A program made the position numbers and the translations under genes. From JANNMJ01 sp031425525 (GTDB taxonomy: Bacteria > Bacteroidota > Bacteroidia > Cytophagales > Hymenobacteraceae), in NCBI GenBank assembly GCA_031425525.1, contig JANPJM010000079.1, positions 58,056 through 122,055 of the forward strand: a stretch of DNA of 64,000 bases, in the 5' to 3' direction. The number at the start of each line of letters is the position of its first letter. Within the stretch, counting starts at the first letter, position 1. The notes under the pieces are model-generated. The model worked only from the letters and a program-made list of their open reading frames with translations, did not search any database and had not been told where the DNA came from. Positions 28,249 through 35,319 of this stretch are shown here, piece after piece.

Positions 28249-28492
28249 CTCGTGCGTACTCGCGGGCCGCTTCCACACACGCAAAAGCCGCTCGTGCGTA
28301 CGCACGAGCGGCTTTTGCGTGTGCGAATGGGCTTCGTGCGTACTCGTGAAGCGCATTCAGTAGCCCGGAAGCCACCCGTGCGTACTCGTGACGGGCTTCC
28401 GGCTTACGGGAAGGGGTTCGCGAGTACTCGTGAGCGGCTTTCGGAGTTCGGGAAGAGTCTTGTGCGTACTCGTGAGCGGCTTTTGAGTAGCG
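28249..28492. repeat. 42-bp tandem array, six units
   Basis: Units begin at 28251, 28293, 28335, 28377, 28419 and 28461, each exactly 42 bp after the last. The conserved half is CGTGCGTACTCGTGAGCGGC with a TA core; the other half varies but is GGGAAG-rich. Units are contiguous, without unrelated spacers. The junction of units 1 and 2 is a perfect 48-bp palindrome (28276-28323). The array lies between the helical protein gene and the next promoter box. Confidence 0.88.
28276..28323. terminator. Perfect 48-bp palindrome, possible terminator
   Basis: Both arms are 24 nt (CACACGCAAAAGCCGCTCG... and its exact complement) with no spacer between them. AAAAGCC and GGCTTTT at the flanks give it the look of a bidirectional terminator for the gene ending at 28236, but a loopless stem of this length is unusual. 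Confidence 0.6.
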
Positions 28493-28498
28493 GCGCGG

Positions 28499-28506
28499 TA
28501 CCTTTC
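28499..28506 (+). promoter_or_regulatory. Possible -7 box for the SBBP gene
   Basis: TACCTTTC lies 21 nt before the ATG at 28528 and one base from the consensus. No convincing TTG sits at the usual distance upstream. Confidence 0.45.
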
Positions 28507-28527
28507 CCGCCTCAAACCCCTTTCTCG

Positions 28528-30153
28528 ATGAATATTATTAGTGCTACGTGGCTGCGGCTGCTCGTTTTGGTAGGGCTGCTGGGTGCGGCGGGGCAGGCGG
28601 CGGGGCAGGCGCCGGGGTGGACGTGGGCGAAGAGTCCAGGGGCGGGTTACACTTCTAACACAGTTACGGACTCGCTTGGCAATGTTTATATAACAGGCAG
28701 TTTCGCTGGCACAGCAGTTTTTGGTTCTACTACGCTCTCTAGTGTAGCAGGTACCAACGACATATTCGTGGCAAAACTCACTCCCAGCGGAACATACGCG
28801 TGGGCTGTTCGAGCGGGTGACAGGGGGGATGACATCTGCTTAGGTTTAGCGGTTGATGATGGGGGGAACGTACTAATCAGTGGCTATTTTACCAGTGGCA
28901 GCATCAGCTTTGGTAACACGAGATTGACCTCAATCGCGGGTTTTAATCCTTACGTAGCTAAACTCACGACGGACGGTACTTGGCAATGGGCTGTCAGTGC
29001 AGATGGCAATGGTGTTAATGTAGTGGAAGCGGTGGCGGCCGATAACTTGGGCAATGTGTTCGTTACCGGCCGTTTCTCCAGTGCTACGATTCGTTTCGGC
29101 TCGACGACACTTATCAATCCGGGTTCTTCGGACAGAGAAATTTTCGTGGCGAAGTTGTCGCCAACTGGCACTTGGTTATGGGCGACCAGCGCGGGAGGTA
29201 TTGATAATGATTATGTTACCGGAATAAAAACGGATCAAAGCGGGAACGCGTACATCACAGGCGATTTTTCAAGTCCTACGATTTCGTTCGGCCCGATCAC
29301 CCTGATCAACTCGGGTGCTGGGGACGTCTTCGTAGCCAAGATCAGTAGCAGTGGGGTTTACCAATGGGCTGCCCATGCCGGCGGCAGTATTAATGATTTA
29401 AGTGGAGACATCGCCATAGACGATGCTGGGAGCGTCGTGATCACAGGGAGTTTTGGCGGCACCACCACTTTTGGTTCTACCACGCTGACAAGCGCCGGCA
29501 GCTTCGACCTATTCGTAGCCAAGCTCAGCCCTGCTGGTAACTGGCAATGGGCCACTAAAGCGGGCGGCGGTGATACGGAGATTGGCCGGGGGGTGACAAT
29601 AGACCGTAGCGGCAATGTGTACGTCACCGGGAGGTTTAACGGCAGTGCGGCCGGTTTTGGCGCTACCAGTCTGGCTAGTGTCGGTGACTACGACGTGTTC
29701 GTCGCAAAGCTCAGCGCAGTTGGTGCCTGGCAATGGGCGACTCGGGCGGGCGGCAATGCAACGGAAGTTGGGGAAAAAGTGGCCGTAGATGGCAACGGCA
29801 ACGGGTACATCGCGGGCATGTTCACCAGCCGCGCAAGCACTTTCGGCCCAACCACCCTAGCCAGCTCAAGCGCCGGTAATTCATCCGTTTTCCTTGCCCG
29901 ACTCAGCACCGTCACCGGCCTGCTAAATGAATCCCCCGAGGCCACCTTCACCCTCGCGCCCAATCCCGCCCAAACCACCGTCAATCTCAGCGGCGTCCCC
30001 GAATCCATCGTCACCCTGCTCGACGGTCTCGGTCGCCTGATTCGCACCGCGCCGGTAACGGGCGGCGCGGCCACCCTCGATGTGCGCGGGCTCTCGCCGG
30101 GGCTGTACGTGGTGCGCGCCGGGCAGGCCGCGCGGCGGCTGATGGTCGAGTAA
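28528..30153 (+). CDS. SBBP-repeat protein with T9SS sorting domain
   Basis: This 541-residue protein has a signal peptide (residues 1-26, AAGQAAGQ) followed by APGWTWAKSPG. About seven repeats of some 60 residues follow, each with the pattern DxFVAKLSPxGxWQWA...D..GNVYVTG.F.....FG.TTL. Such repeats are predicted to form a beta-propeller. The C-terminus is a type A T9SS domain (FTLAPNPAQTTVNLSG to RRLMVE), so surface display or release is expected. The repeat region is noticeably more AT-rich than its surroundings. I use ATG 28528; the frame continues upstream through the 42-bp array, but that part lacks a signal peptide. It is a paralogue of the three genes at 57546-63703. Confidence 0.88.
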   Translation: MNIISATWLRLLVLVGLLGAAGQAAGQAPGWTWAKSPGAGYTSNTVTDSLGNVYITGSFAGTAVFGSTTLSSVAGTNDIFVAKLTPSGTYAWAVRAGDRGDDICLGLAVDDGGNVLISGYFTSGSISFGNTRLTSIAGFNPYVAKLTTDGTWQWAVSADGNGVNVVEAVAADNLGNVFVTGRFSSATIRFGSTTLINPGSSDREIFVAKLSPTGTWLWATSAGGIDNDYVTGIKTDQSGNAYITGDFSSPTISFGPITLINSGAGDVFVAKISSSGVYQWAAHAGGSINDLSGDIAIDDAGSVVITGSFGGTTTFGSTTLTSAGSFDLFVAKLSPAGNWQWATKAGGGDTEIGRGVTIDRSGNVYVTGRFNGSAAGFGATSLASVGDYDVFVAKLSAVGAWQWATRAGGNATEVGEKVAVDGNGNGYIAGMFTSRASTFGPTTLASSSAGNSSVFLARLSTVTGLLNESPEATFTLAPNPAQTTVNLSGVPESIVTLLDGLGRLIRTAPVTGGAATLDVRGLSPGLYVVRAGQAARRLMVE

Positions 30154-30157
30154 CTAC

Positions 30158-30892
30158 TTACCGCCCCCCCACATCCGCCGACCCGCGCGGCACCAGCCGC
30201 GGCCGTACGGCCTTCACGTAGGCGCGCTGCCAGTAGGGAATCTTCAAATTGTCTTCCTTGACGCCGAGCGAGGAGGACGCGTGAATGAACAGCACATCGG
30301 AGAGCGCCACGTTCGGCGTTTCCGTCACCAGCCCCACGTGCGAAATGCGGCGTGAGGTGCCGCCGTCGGTCGCGAAGAAAAGCAGGTCGCCGGGGCGCAG
30401 CTCGGTCGGGCGGAGGTCGTCGCCGAAGGTGCTTTGTTCGTTGCTGGTGCGCGGAATCTCGAAGCCGGTTTCCTGAAACGTGGTACTCAGCAGGCCCGAA
30501 CAATCCATCCCCAGGCGGGTGGTACCGCCGCTGCGGTAGGGCGTACCCGTGTACGTGCGCGCCGTGCGGATAAGGCCCGCCGCTGCCTCCGTGGGCGAGC
30601 CCGCGTAGCGGCTCGGCGCGCGGCCGGAACGCGGGCTGGCGCCGCCCGAGGCGCGGGCAATGCGGGCCTTCTCGACGCCGCGCGCGATGCGCCGCTCCTC
30701 GCGCTTTTTCTTCGCGATTTCGCGCGCCGAGTAATACTTTCCGTCGTGCCATTGGTTGAGCTTGCGCGCGCAGCCGCCCAGGCCCAGCGCCCCGATCAGC
30801 AGCGCCCACACCGCCAGGCGAGCCACGCGCCCAGCGAGAATGCCCGTGACGGCACCACCCACACGGCGTAATTTTGCGAGGAAAGGGTTCAT
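30158..30892 (-). CDS. NlpC/P60-family cell-wall peptidase, lipoprotein
   Basis: This 244-residue protein begins with an N-terminal hydrophobic segment and lipobox (LIGALGLGGCARK). A charged linker (KKKREERRIARGVEKARIA) follows, then an NlpC/P60 domain at about 110-240. Its catalytic Cys lies in RLGMDCSGLLSTTF, the His in RRISHVGLVT and the third polar residue near VLFIHASSS. Family enzymes cut peptidoglycan stem peptides. The stop lies 5 bp from the converging SBBP gene. The start at 30892 is chosen because codons further upstream fall in an inverted repeat. Confidence 0.9.
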   Translation of the reverse strand: MNPFLAKLRRVGGAVTGILAGRVARLAVWALLIGALGLGGCARKLNQWHDGKYYSAREIAKKKREERRIARGVEKARIARASGGASPRSGRAPSRYAGSPTEAAAGLIRTARTYTGTPYRSGGTTRLGMDCSGLLSTTFQETGFEIPRTSNEQSTFGDDLRPTELRPGDLLFFATDGGTSRRISHVGLVTETPNVALSDVLFIHASSSLGVKEDNLKIPYWQRAYVKAVRPRLVPRGSADVGGR

Positions 30893-30935
30893 AAGCAGAG
30901 CGAAACAGGCGGATGAGAATCCGAAGATACTATGT

Positions 30936-31013
30936 TGTAGTGCGGAATTCAATCCGCAGGTTGCCAATCTGAGCGAACAAACAGCCCCTAAACGGCAGAC
31001 TAAAGTCTGCACT
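30936..31013. repeat. Imperfect inverted repeat, GTAGTGCnGA family
   Basis: GTAGTGCGGAATTCAATCCGCAG near 30937 is an imperfect complement of CGGCAGACTAAAGTCTGCACTAC ending at 31015. Each arm is itself a small hairpin. It lies between two divergent genes. Confidence 0.55.
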
Positions 31014-31025
31014 ACCTTTTAGCAT

Positions 31026-32453
31026 ATGCACGTCGTTGATGCCCCCGTGGCCGATTCCGTAACCCTGACCGCCGCCGTTCTCGCCCAGCTGGCCGCCATC
31101 GTCGGGCCGGAACACCTGCTGATTCCGGGCTCCTCGGACACCTACGAAGACTACGGCCGCGACCATACCGAAGACTTTCTCTTCGTGCCGGCCGCCGTGG
31201 TGCGCCCCGGCACCCCCGAAGAAGTAGCCGCCGTGCTGCGCCTCTGCCACCACGAAGCCCTGCCCATCACGCCGCGCGGCGCGGGCACCGGCCTCAGCGG
31301 CGGCGCCCTGCCGCAGCACCGGGGGCTGGTACTCAGCACCGAGCGCTTCAACCGCATCCTCGAAATCGACCAGGCCAATCTGCAAGCCACCGTCGAGCCG
31401 GGCGTCGTGAACCAGGCGTTTCAGGATGCGGTGAAGGCCGTGGGGCTGTTTTACCCGCCCGACCCGGCTTCCAAAGGCTCGTGCTTTCTGGGCGGCAACC
31501 TGAGCCAGAGCAGCGGCGGCCCGAAGGCCGTGAAATACGGCACCACCCGCGATTACGTGCTGAACATTCAGGCCGTGCTCGTTACGGGCGACATCATCTG
31601 GACCGGCGCCAACACCCTCAAAAACGCCACCGGCTACAACCTCACGCAGTTGCTGATTGGCTCGGAGGGCACGTTGGCGGTCATCACCAAAATCGTGTTC
31701 CGGTTGCTGCCGCTGCCGAGCCACGACATTTCGCTGCTCGTACCGTTTCGGTCTACTACGGATGCCTGCACCGCCGTTTCGCGGCTGTTTATGGCCGGCA
31801 TCACGCCCAGCGGCCTGGAGTTCATGGAGCGCAACGCCATCGAGTGGAGCGCGCGCTACCTCAACCTGCCGCTCGACATCGCGGATGATATCGTCGCGCA
31901 TCTGCTCATCGAACTCGACGGCAACGACCCCGACCAACTCCAGCGCCAGGCCGAGCAGGTATACGACGTGGTAAGCCAATTCGACACCGGCGAAATCGAC
32001 GTAGCCGACACCGCCGCCGAAAAAGACCGTCTCTGGCGCATCCGCCGCAACATCGGCAACGCCGTGCGCTACCATTCGGTGTACAAGGAGGAAGACACCG
32101 TAGTGCCGCGCGCTGCGCTGCCGACGCTCCTCAGCGGCGTGAAGGAAATAGGGGCGCGCTACGGTTTCCAGAGCGTGTGCTACGGCCACGCCGGCGACGG
32201 CAACCTCCACATCAACATCATTCGCGGCGAACTCTCCGAAGAGTTTTGGCAGGAAGGCATCCGCGAGCCGATCCGCGAGATTTTCCGCCTCTGCGTGCAG
32301 CTCGGCGGCACCATTTCCGGCGAACACGGCATCGGGTTGGTGCAGCGCCCGTACATCGGCATCGCCCTACCGGAAGTGCAGCTGGAGTTGATGCGCGGGA
32401 TCAAACGGGTGTTTGACCCGAAGGGGATTTTGAATCCGGGGAAGATTTTTTAG
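31026..32453 (+). CDS. FAD-linked oxidase, GlcD/lactate dehydrogenase type
   Basis: This 475-residue protein has an FAD-binding PCMH domain (about 50-230): VRPGTPEEVAAVLRLC, ITPRGAGTGLSGGALP, TVEPGVVNQAFQDAVK, GNLSQSSGGPKAVKYGTTRDYV and GSEGTLAVITKI. A C-terminal FAD-oxidase domain follows with YGHAGDGNLHINII and GTISGEHGIGLVQRPY. The family oxidises 2-hydroxy acids such as glycolate or D-lactate; the exact substrate is not clear. No GlcE/GlcF partners are adjacent, so a stand-alone D-lactate-type enzyme is more likely. A TACCTTTT box (31013-31020) lies almost at the ATG, so the leader would be very short or the true promoter lies elsewhere. Confidence 0.9.
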   Translation: MHVVDAPVADSVTLTAAVLAQLAAIVGPEHLLIPGSSDTYEDYGRDHTEDFLFVPAAVVRPGTPEEVAAVLRLCHHEALPITPRGAGTGLSGGALPQHRGLVLSTERFNRILEIDQANLQATVEPGVVNQAFQDAVKAVGLFYPPDPASKGSCFLGGNLSQSSGGPKAVKYGTTRDYVLNIQAVLVTGDIIWTGANTLKNATGYNLTQLLIGSEGTLAVITKIVFRLLPLPSHDISLLVPFRSTTDACTAVSRLFMAGITPSGLEFMERNAIEWSARYLNLPLDIADDIVAHLLIELDGNDPDQLQRQAEQVYDVVSQFDTGEIDVADTAAEKDRLWRIRRNIGNAVRYHSVYKEEDTVVPRAALPTLLSGVKEIGARYGFQSVCYGHAGDGNLHINIIRGELSEEFWQEGIREPIREIFRLCVQLGGTISGEHGIGLVQRPYIGIALPEVQLELMRGIKRVFDPKGILNPGKIF

Positions 32454-32492
32454 AGAATCGATTCGGTTCGAATCGCCGATAACACGCGCCTA

Positions 32493-33092
32493 ATGCCGCA
32501 CCGCCTCCGCGCCTGGTTCTCGAAATTCGGCCCCGTGCCCGACGAAGCGTGGGCCGCACTAACGCCGCACGTCCGGCCGCAAGCGCTGGCGCGGCACGCC
32601 GCTTTCGTGCAGCCCGGCGATCATGATCTATTATTCGGGTTCCTGCTGACCGGCGCCGCCCGGCAGTTTTACCTCCTGCCCGACGGCATCGAGCGCACGA
32701 CGTACTTCTTCTTTCAGCACGACGCCCTCGCCGATTATCGCGCGTGCATCCTCGGCCAACCCGCCGCCCTCACTATCGAGGCGCTCACGCCCTGCGACCT
32801 GCTCACGGTGCCGTACGCCGTCCTGCAAGCCCTCTACGATGCCTTTCCGGCCTGGGAGCGCATCGGGCGGCGCATTGCCGAATACGTGGCGGCGGGCCTC
32901 GAAGCGCGGCTCGTCGAGACGCTCACGCTTTCGCCGGAGGCGCGTTACCGGCTGCTGGTGGCCACCCCCGCCAAGCACAAGCTGCTCGAACAGGTGCCGC
33001 AGCACTTGCTGGCCGCCTACCTGGGCATTACGCCGGTGTCGCTGAGCCGGATTCGGGCGCGGCTCGCCAGCGGCGGCGCCGCGCGGCTGTAA
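32493..33092 (+). CDS. Crp/Fnr-family transcriptional regulator
   Basis: This 199-residue protein has an N-terminal cyclic-nucleotide-binding-like domain (about 20-115; GFLLTGAARQFYLLPDGIERTTYFFF). A C-terminal winged helix follows at about 145-195 (LEQVPQHLLAAYLGITPVSLSRIRARL). The arginine and glutamate that bind cAMP in Crp are not obvious, as in many Bacteroidota members. It lies 40 bp after the oxidase gene on the same strand and could be co-transcribed; whether it regulates that gene is not shown. Confidence 0.87.
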   Translation: MPHRLRAWFSKFGPVPDEAWAALTPHVRPQALARHAAFVQPGDHDLLFGFLLTGAARQFYLLPDGIERTTYFFFQHDALADYRACILGQPAALTIEALTPCDLLTVPYAVLQALYDAFPAWERIGRRIAEYVAAGLEARLVETLTLSPEARYRLLVATPAKHKLLEQVPQHLLAAYLGITPVSLSRIRARLASGGAARL

Positions 33093-33266
33093 CGAACATC
33101 GCATCGGGCAAGGAACGTAACGCTCGACTCTTGCTTGGTGTGAGGTGGTTGTGTAACGTCACGTATCTAACGCTTCTTAGCGATTGTTAACGAATTCGGC
33201 CTACGCCGAAACGGAGCTTTGTATCGTCGATTCGGACACGTACTTTCCTCCGGTCGGCGTAACCAG

Positions 33267-33716
33267 ATGACGTCTGCAATGAAGTACACCCTGCAACTCG
33301 AAGAAGCGGCCGAGGCTGCAGTTGCCGTCTTGATTTTTGCCCACTTACCGTACGCATGGTGGTGGCTGCCGGCGCTTTTTCTGCTGCCCGACCTCAGTAT
33401 ACTCGGCTACTTGGCGGGGCCGCGCGTGGGGGCGTTTTGCTACAACGTAGCACACCATAAAGCCCTCGCGCTGGCGGTAGGCGTAGCGGGCTGGTACCTG
33501 ACTTCCAACGTAGTGCTATTGGCCGGTACGGTGCTGCTGTTTCATAGCGCCTTCGACCGCCTGATGGGCTACGGCCTCAAATACGCCACCGGTTTCCGCG
33601 ATACGCACGTGGGCGTGCTACCGCCTCCGCAGCAGTTCCACGGGGTAAAAACTGACGCTGACCTCCGAAAACAACAACGTACGGTTGAGCTTGCGCACCA
33701 CCAGCCCGGCACCTGA
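33267..33716 (+). CDS. DUF4260-type small membrane protein
   Basis: This 149-residue protein has several membrane spans (about residues 14-115), with YAWWWLPALFLLPDLSILGYLAG, YNVAHHKALALA and the family-like end HSAFDRLMGYGLKYATGFRDTHVG. Relatives usually stop soon after this motif. Here the frame runs on for about 35 polar residues antisense to the converging gene, giving an overlap of 99 bp at the 3' ends. Function of the family is unknown. I start at ATG 33267; a second ATG at 33279 is equally possible. Confidence 0.8.
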   Translation: MTSAMKYTLQLEEAAEAAVAVLIFAHLPYAWWWLPALFLLPDLSILGYLAGPRVGAFCYNVAHHKALALAVGVAGWYLTSNVVLLAGTVLLFHSAFDRLMGYGLKYATGFRDTHVGVLPPPQQFHGVKTDADLRKQQRTVELAHHQPGT

Positions 33717-34439
33717 ATCCAGCGGAATGGCCAGCCCGCTCCGGTTGCTCAAGGAGAAGCTCTTGGCGCGGGCACCGAGCTGGAAAGATGGCTCCAGGTA
33801 CAGGTCCGGCAGCCGCGTTTGGGCGGCCGTTTCCGAAGTGAGCAGCGCCGGGTCGGGGCTCTTGAGGGTGATGCGTTGGTCGAACAACCGCGAAACGCGC
33901 ACGCCGCCACCGCCAAAAACGTCGGCCCCGGTAGAGTCTTCGAACTGCACGATACCGTATACCTGGCCGAAAACCCGGCGGTAATCGGCCTCGATCTGCA
34001 CCACATTGGCGACCAAGGGGATAATCACAAATAAACTTACATCGTTGAACGTGCGTGTGTCGCGCCCGGCGCCCACGCCGCCCAGCGCGCTCACGTACCA
34101 ACGGGTGGAACCTTCAAGCTTGGTGCGATGCCAGCCGGCGGCGGCCTCCCATTGCCGCTGCCGCGAGGTAGCGTAGGTCGCCGCGTTTGAGCCACTACCG
34201 ATGGTCAGCCGCCCACCCTTACCGGGCGGGTTCGTGACCCCGGCCGCGTGCAGCGTCAGGTGCGGCAGCGGCGCTACGGCCACCGCCCCCGAAATCTGTT
34301 GGAGTGAGAGCGTGCCGCGCAGCTCTACGGGGTTGGCCCACGTCACGAGCGGCGTGGCCGGCGTGAGCGGCGCGTACACGCTGCAACTGCTCAGAAACGC
34401 TGTAAGGCTGCCTACGAACAACCAGATGAAACCACGCAT
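33618..34439 (-). CDS. Outer-membrane lipoprotein-like protein, beta-rich
   Basis: This 273-residue protein has a signal peptide with lipobox (SLTAFLSSCSVY). The remainder is a beta-rich domain of alternating strands (WEAAAGWHRTKLEG, RWYVSALGGVGAG, VQIEADYRRVFGQVYG, LFSEVSVSFYPVELL), which looks like a small outer-membrane barrel or porin-like fold. I recognise no named family beyond generic Bacteroidota outer-membrane proteins. Its 3' end overlaps the DUF4260-type gene by 99 bp on the other strand. Confidence 0.75.
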   Translation of the reverse strand: MRGFIWLFVGSLTAFLSSCSVYAPLTPATPLVTWANPVELRGTLSLQQISGAVAVAPLPHLTLHAAGVTNPPGKGGRLTIGSGSNAATYATSRQRQWEAAAGWHRTKLEGSTRWYVSALGGVGAGRDTRTFNDVSLFVIIPLVANVVQIEADYRRVFGQVYGIVQFEDSTGADVFGGGGVRVSRLFDQRITLKSPDPALLTSETAAQTRLPDLYLEPSFQLGARAKSFSLSNRSGLAIPLDSGAGLVVRKLNRTLLFSEVSVSFYPVELLRRR

Positions 34440-34567
34440 TCAGTTAAAATTCATACTTGGCTGCCATTGCCCCTGCTGAAAGCGGGCCGCGTGTGACGAG
34501 GCAGTATATTCGCGTTACATTCTGTGGGCGCGCTTTTGCAGAGACCGAAGACCACTATCGGCGGCCC

Positions 34568-35185
34568 CTAACCCCGCAGTTCCGCTAAGTATAAGGTAAA
34601 ATCGACAAGCACATCTTCGCCGCTGAGGGTGTGGTCGAAGCCCACTATTTCGGTCGTCGTACCGTCGGCTCTATACACCCACGCGGTTTCGGTAGGTGGG
34701 CTGATGAGAAAGGCCAAGCGGGCACCGTTGGCGATCCAAGAACGCATTTTCTCGTGCAAGACCGATAGCGAATCACTCGGGGACTGTACTTCGATCAAAA
34801 ATTCTGGACAGACGCGCCAGAACTTTTGGCGGGCATCGGGGGGCAAAGCAGCGATGCGCTCTGTCGAGAGCCACGCGGCATCCGGCGAGCGCACCGACCG
34901 GTCGGTGAGCGTAAAACCCGCCGACGAATCGTAGGCCTTGCCGCGCCGTGTGCGCTTGTTCCAAGCGCCAAGTTGTAAGAAAGCTTCGCCGCTTTGGTAG
35001 CCAGCTTCGGTCCAGCAAGGAGCCATAATGACAATCGTTTGGTCAGGTAAGCGCTCAATGCGCAGCGTCGGATTCTGCTGGCAGAGCGCGAAAAATTCGT
35101 CTTCGGTCAGGTTCGCCGCTAAGTCGCCGCGCAACTCAATCGGGTCGGCTGGGATAATGACGGGTGCAGGAATCGAAGCAATCAT
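34568..35185 (-). CDS. Uma2-family (DUF820) putative endonuclease
   Basis: This 205-residue protein has the PD-(D/E)XK-like Uma2 fold: IELRGDLAANLTEDEFFALCQQNPTLRIERL, FTLTDRSVRSPDAAWLS, CPEFLIEVQSPSDSLSVLHEKMRSWIANGARLAFLI. The acid residues SPDAAW and the E-V-S/Q-P motif are the usual active-site elements. Family members are expanded in cyanobacteria and some Bacteroidota; nuclease activity is predicted from fold only. It is a single gene. I use ATG 35185, preferred over 35197 because it fits the compact N-terminus. Confidence 0.87.
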   Translation of the reverse strand: MIASIPAPVIIPADPIELRGDLAANLTEDEFFALCQQNPTLRIERLPDQTIVIMAPCWTEAGYQSGEAFLQLGAWNKRTRRGKAYDSSAGFTLTDRSVRSPDAAWLSTERIAALPPDARQKFWRVCPEFLIEVQSPSDSLSVLHEKMRSWIANGARLAFLISPPTETAWVYRADGTTTEIVGFDHTLSGEDVLVDFTLYLAELRG

Positions 35186-35233
35186 AATTGTCAGCAAGTT
35201 AGGCCGTCCGAAGATGACGTAACGTTAAACGCC

Positions 35234-35281
35234 AACCGGCGCCCTCCGTTCCGCTTCGCGGAATAGAGGGCGCCGGTTTTT
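35234..35281. terminator. Terminator after rny
   Basis: AACCGGCGCCCTC (35234-35246) pairs with GAGGGCGCCGGTT (35266-35278), with an inner TCCGC-TTC-GCGGA stem. T-runs follow on the plus strand, and the minus strand has GTTTAACG after the stem. It lies about 40 bp after the rny stop. Confidence 0.7.
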
Positions 35282-35319
35282 AAGCGGGCAGCACAAGCGG
35301 GCGGGCGCAAGGCCCGCCC

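Noticed and set aside
28249..28492. CRISPR array
   Set aside because: The variable halves resemble each other, units are contiguous with fixed 42-bp period, and there are no cas genes.
28252..28527. N-terminal extension of the SBBP gene through the 42-bp array
   Set aside because: The product would start with repetitive Arg-rich sequence and hide the signal peptide at 28528; the array reads open because 42 is a multiple of three.
30930..32327. 465-codon open frame antisense to the GlcD-like oxidase gene
   Set aside because: It mirrors a GC-rich real gene with clear FAD-oxidase motifs; the antisense product is low in recognisable motifs.
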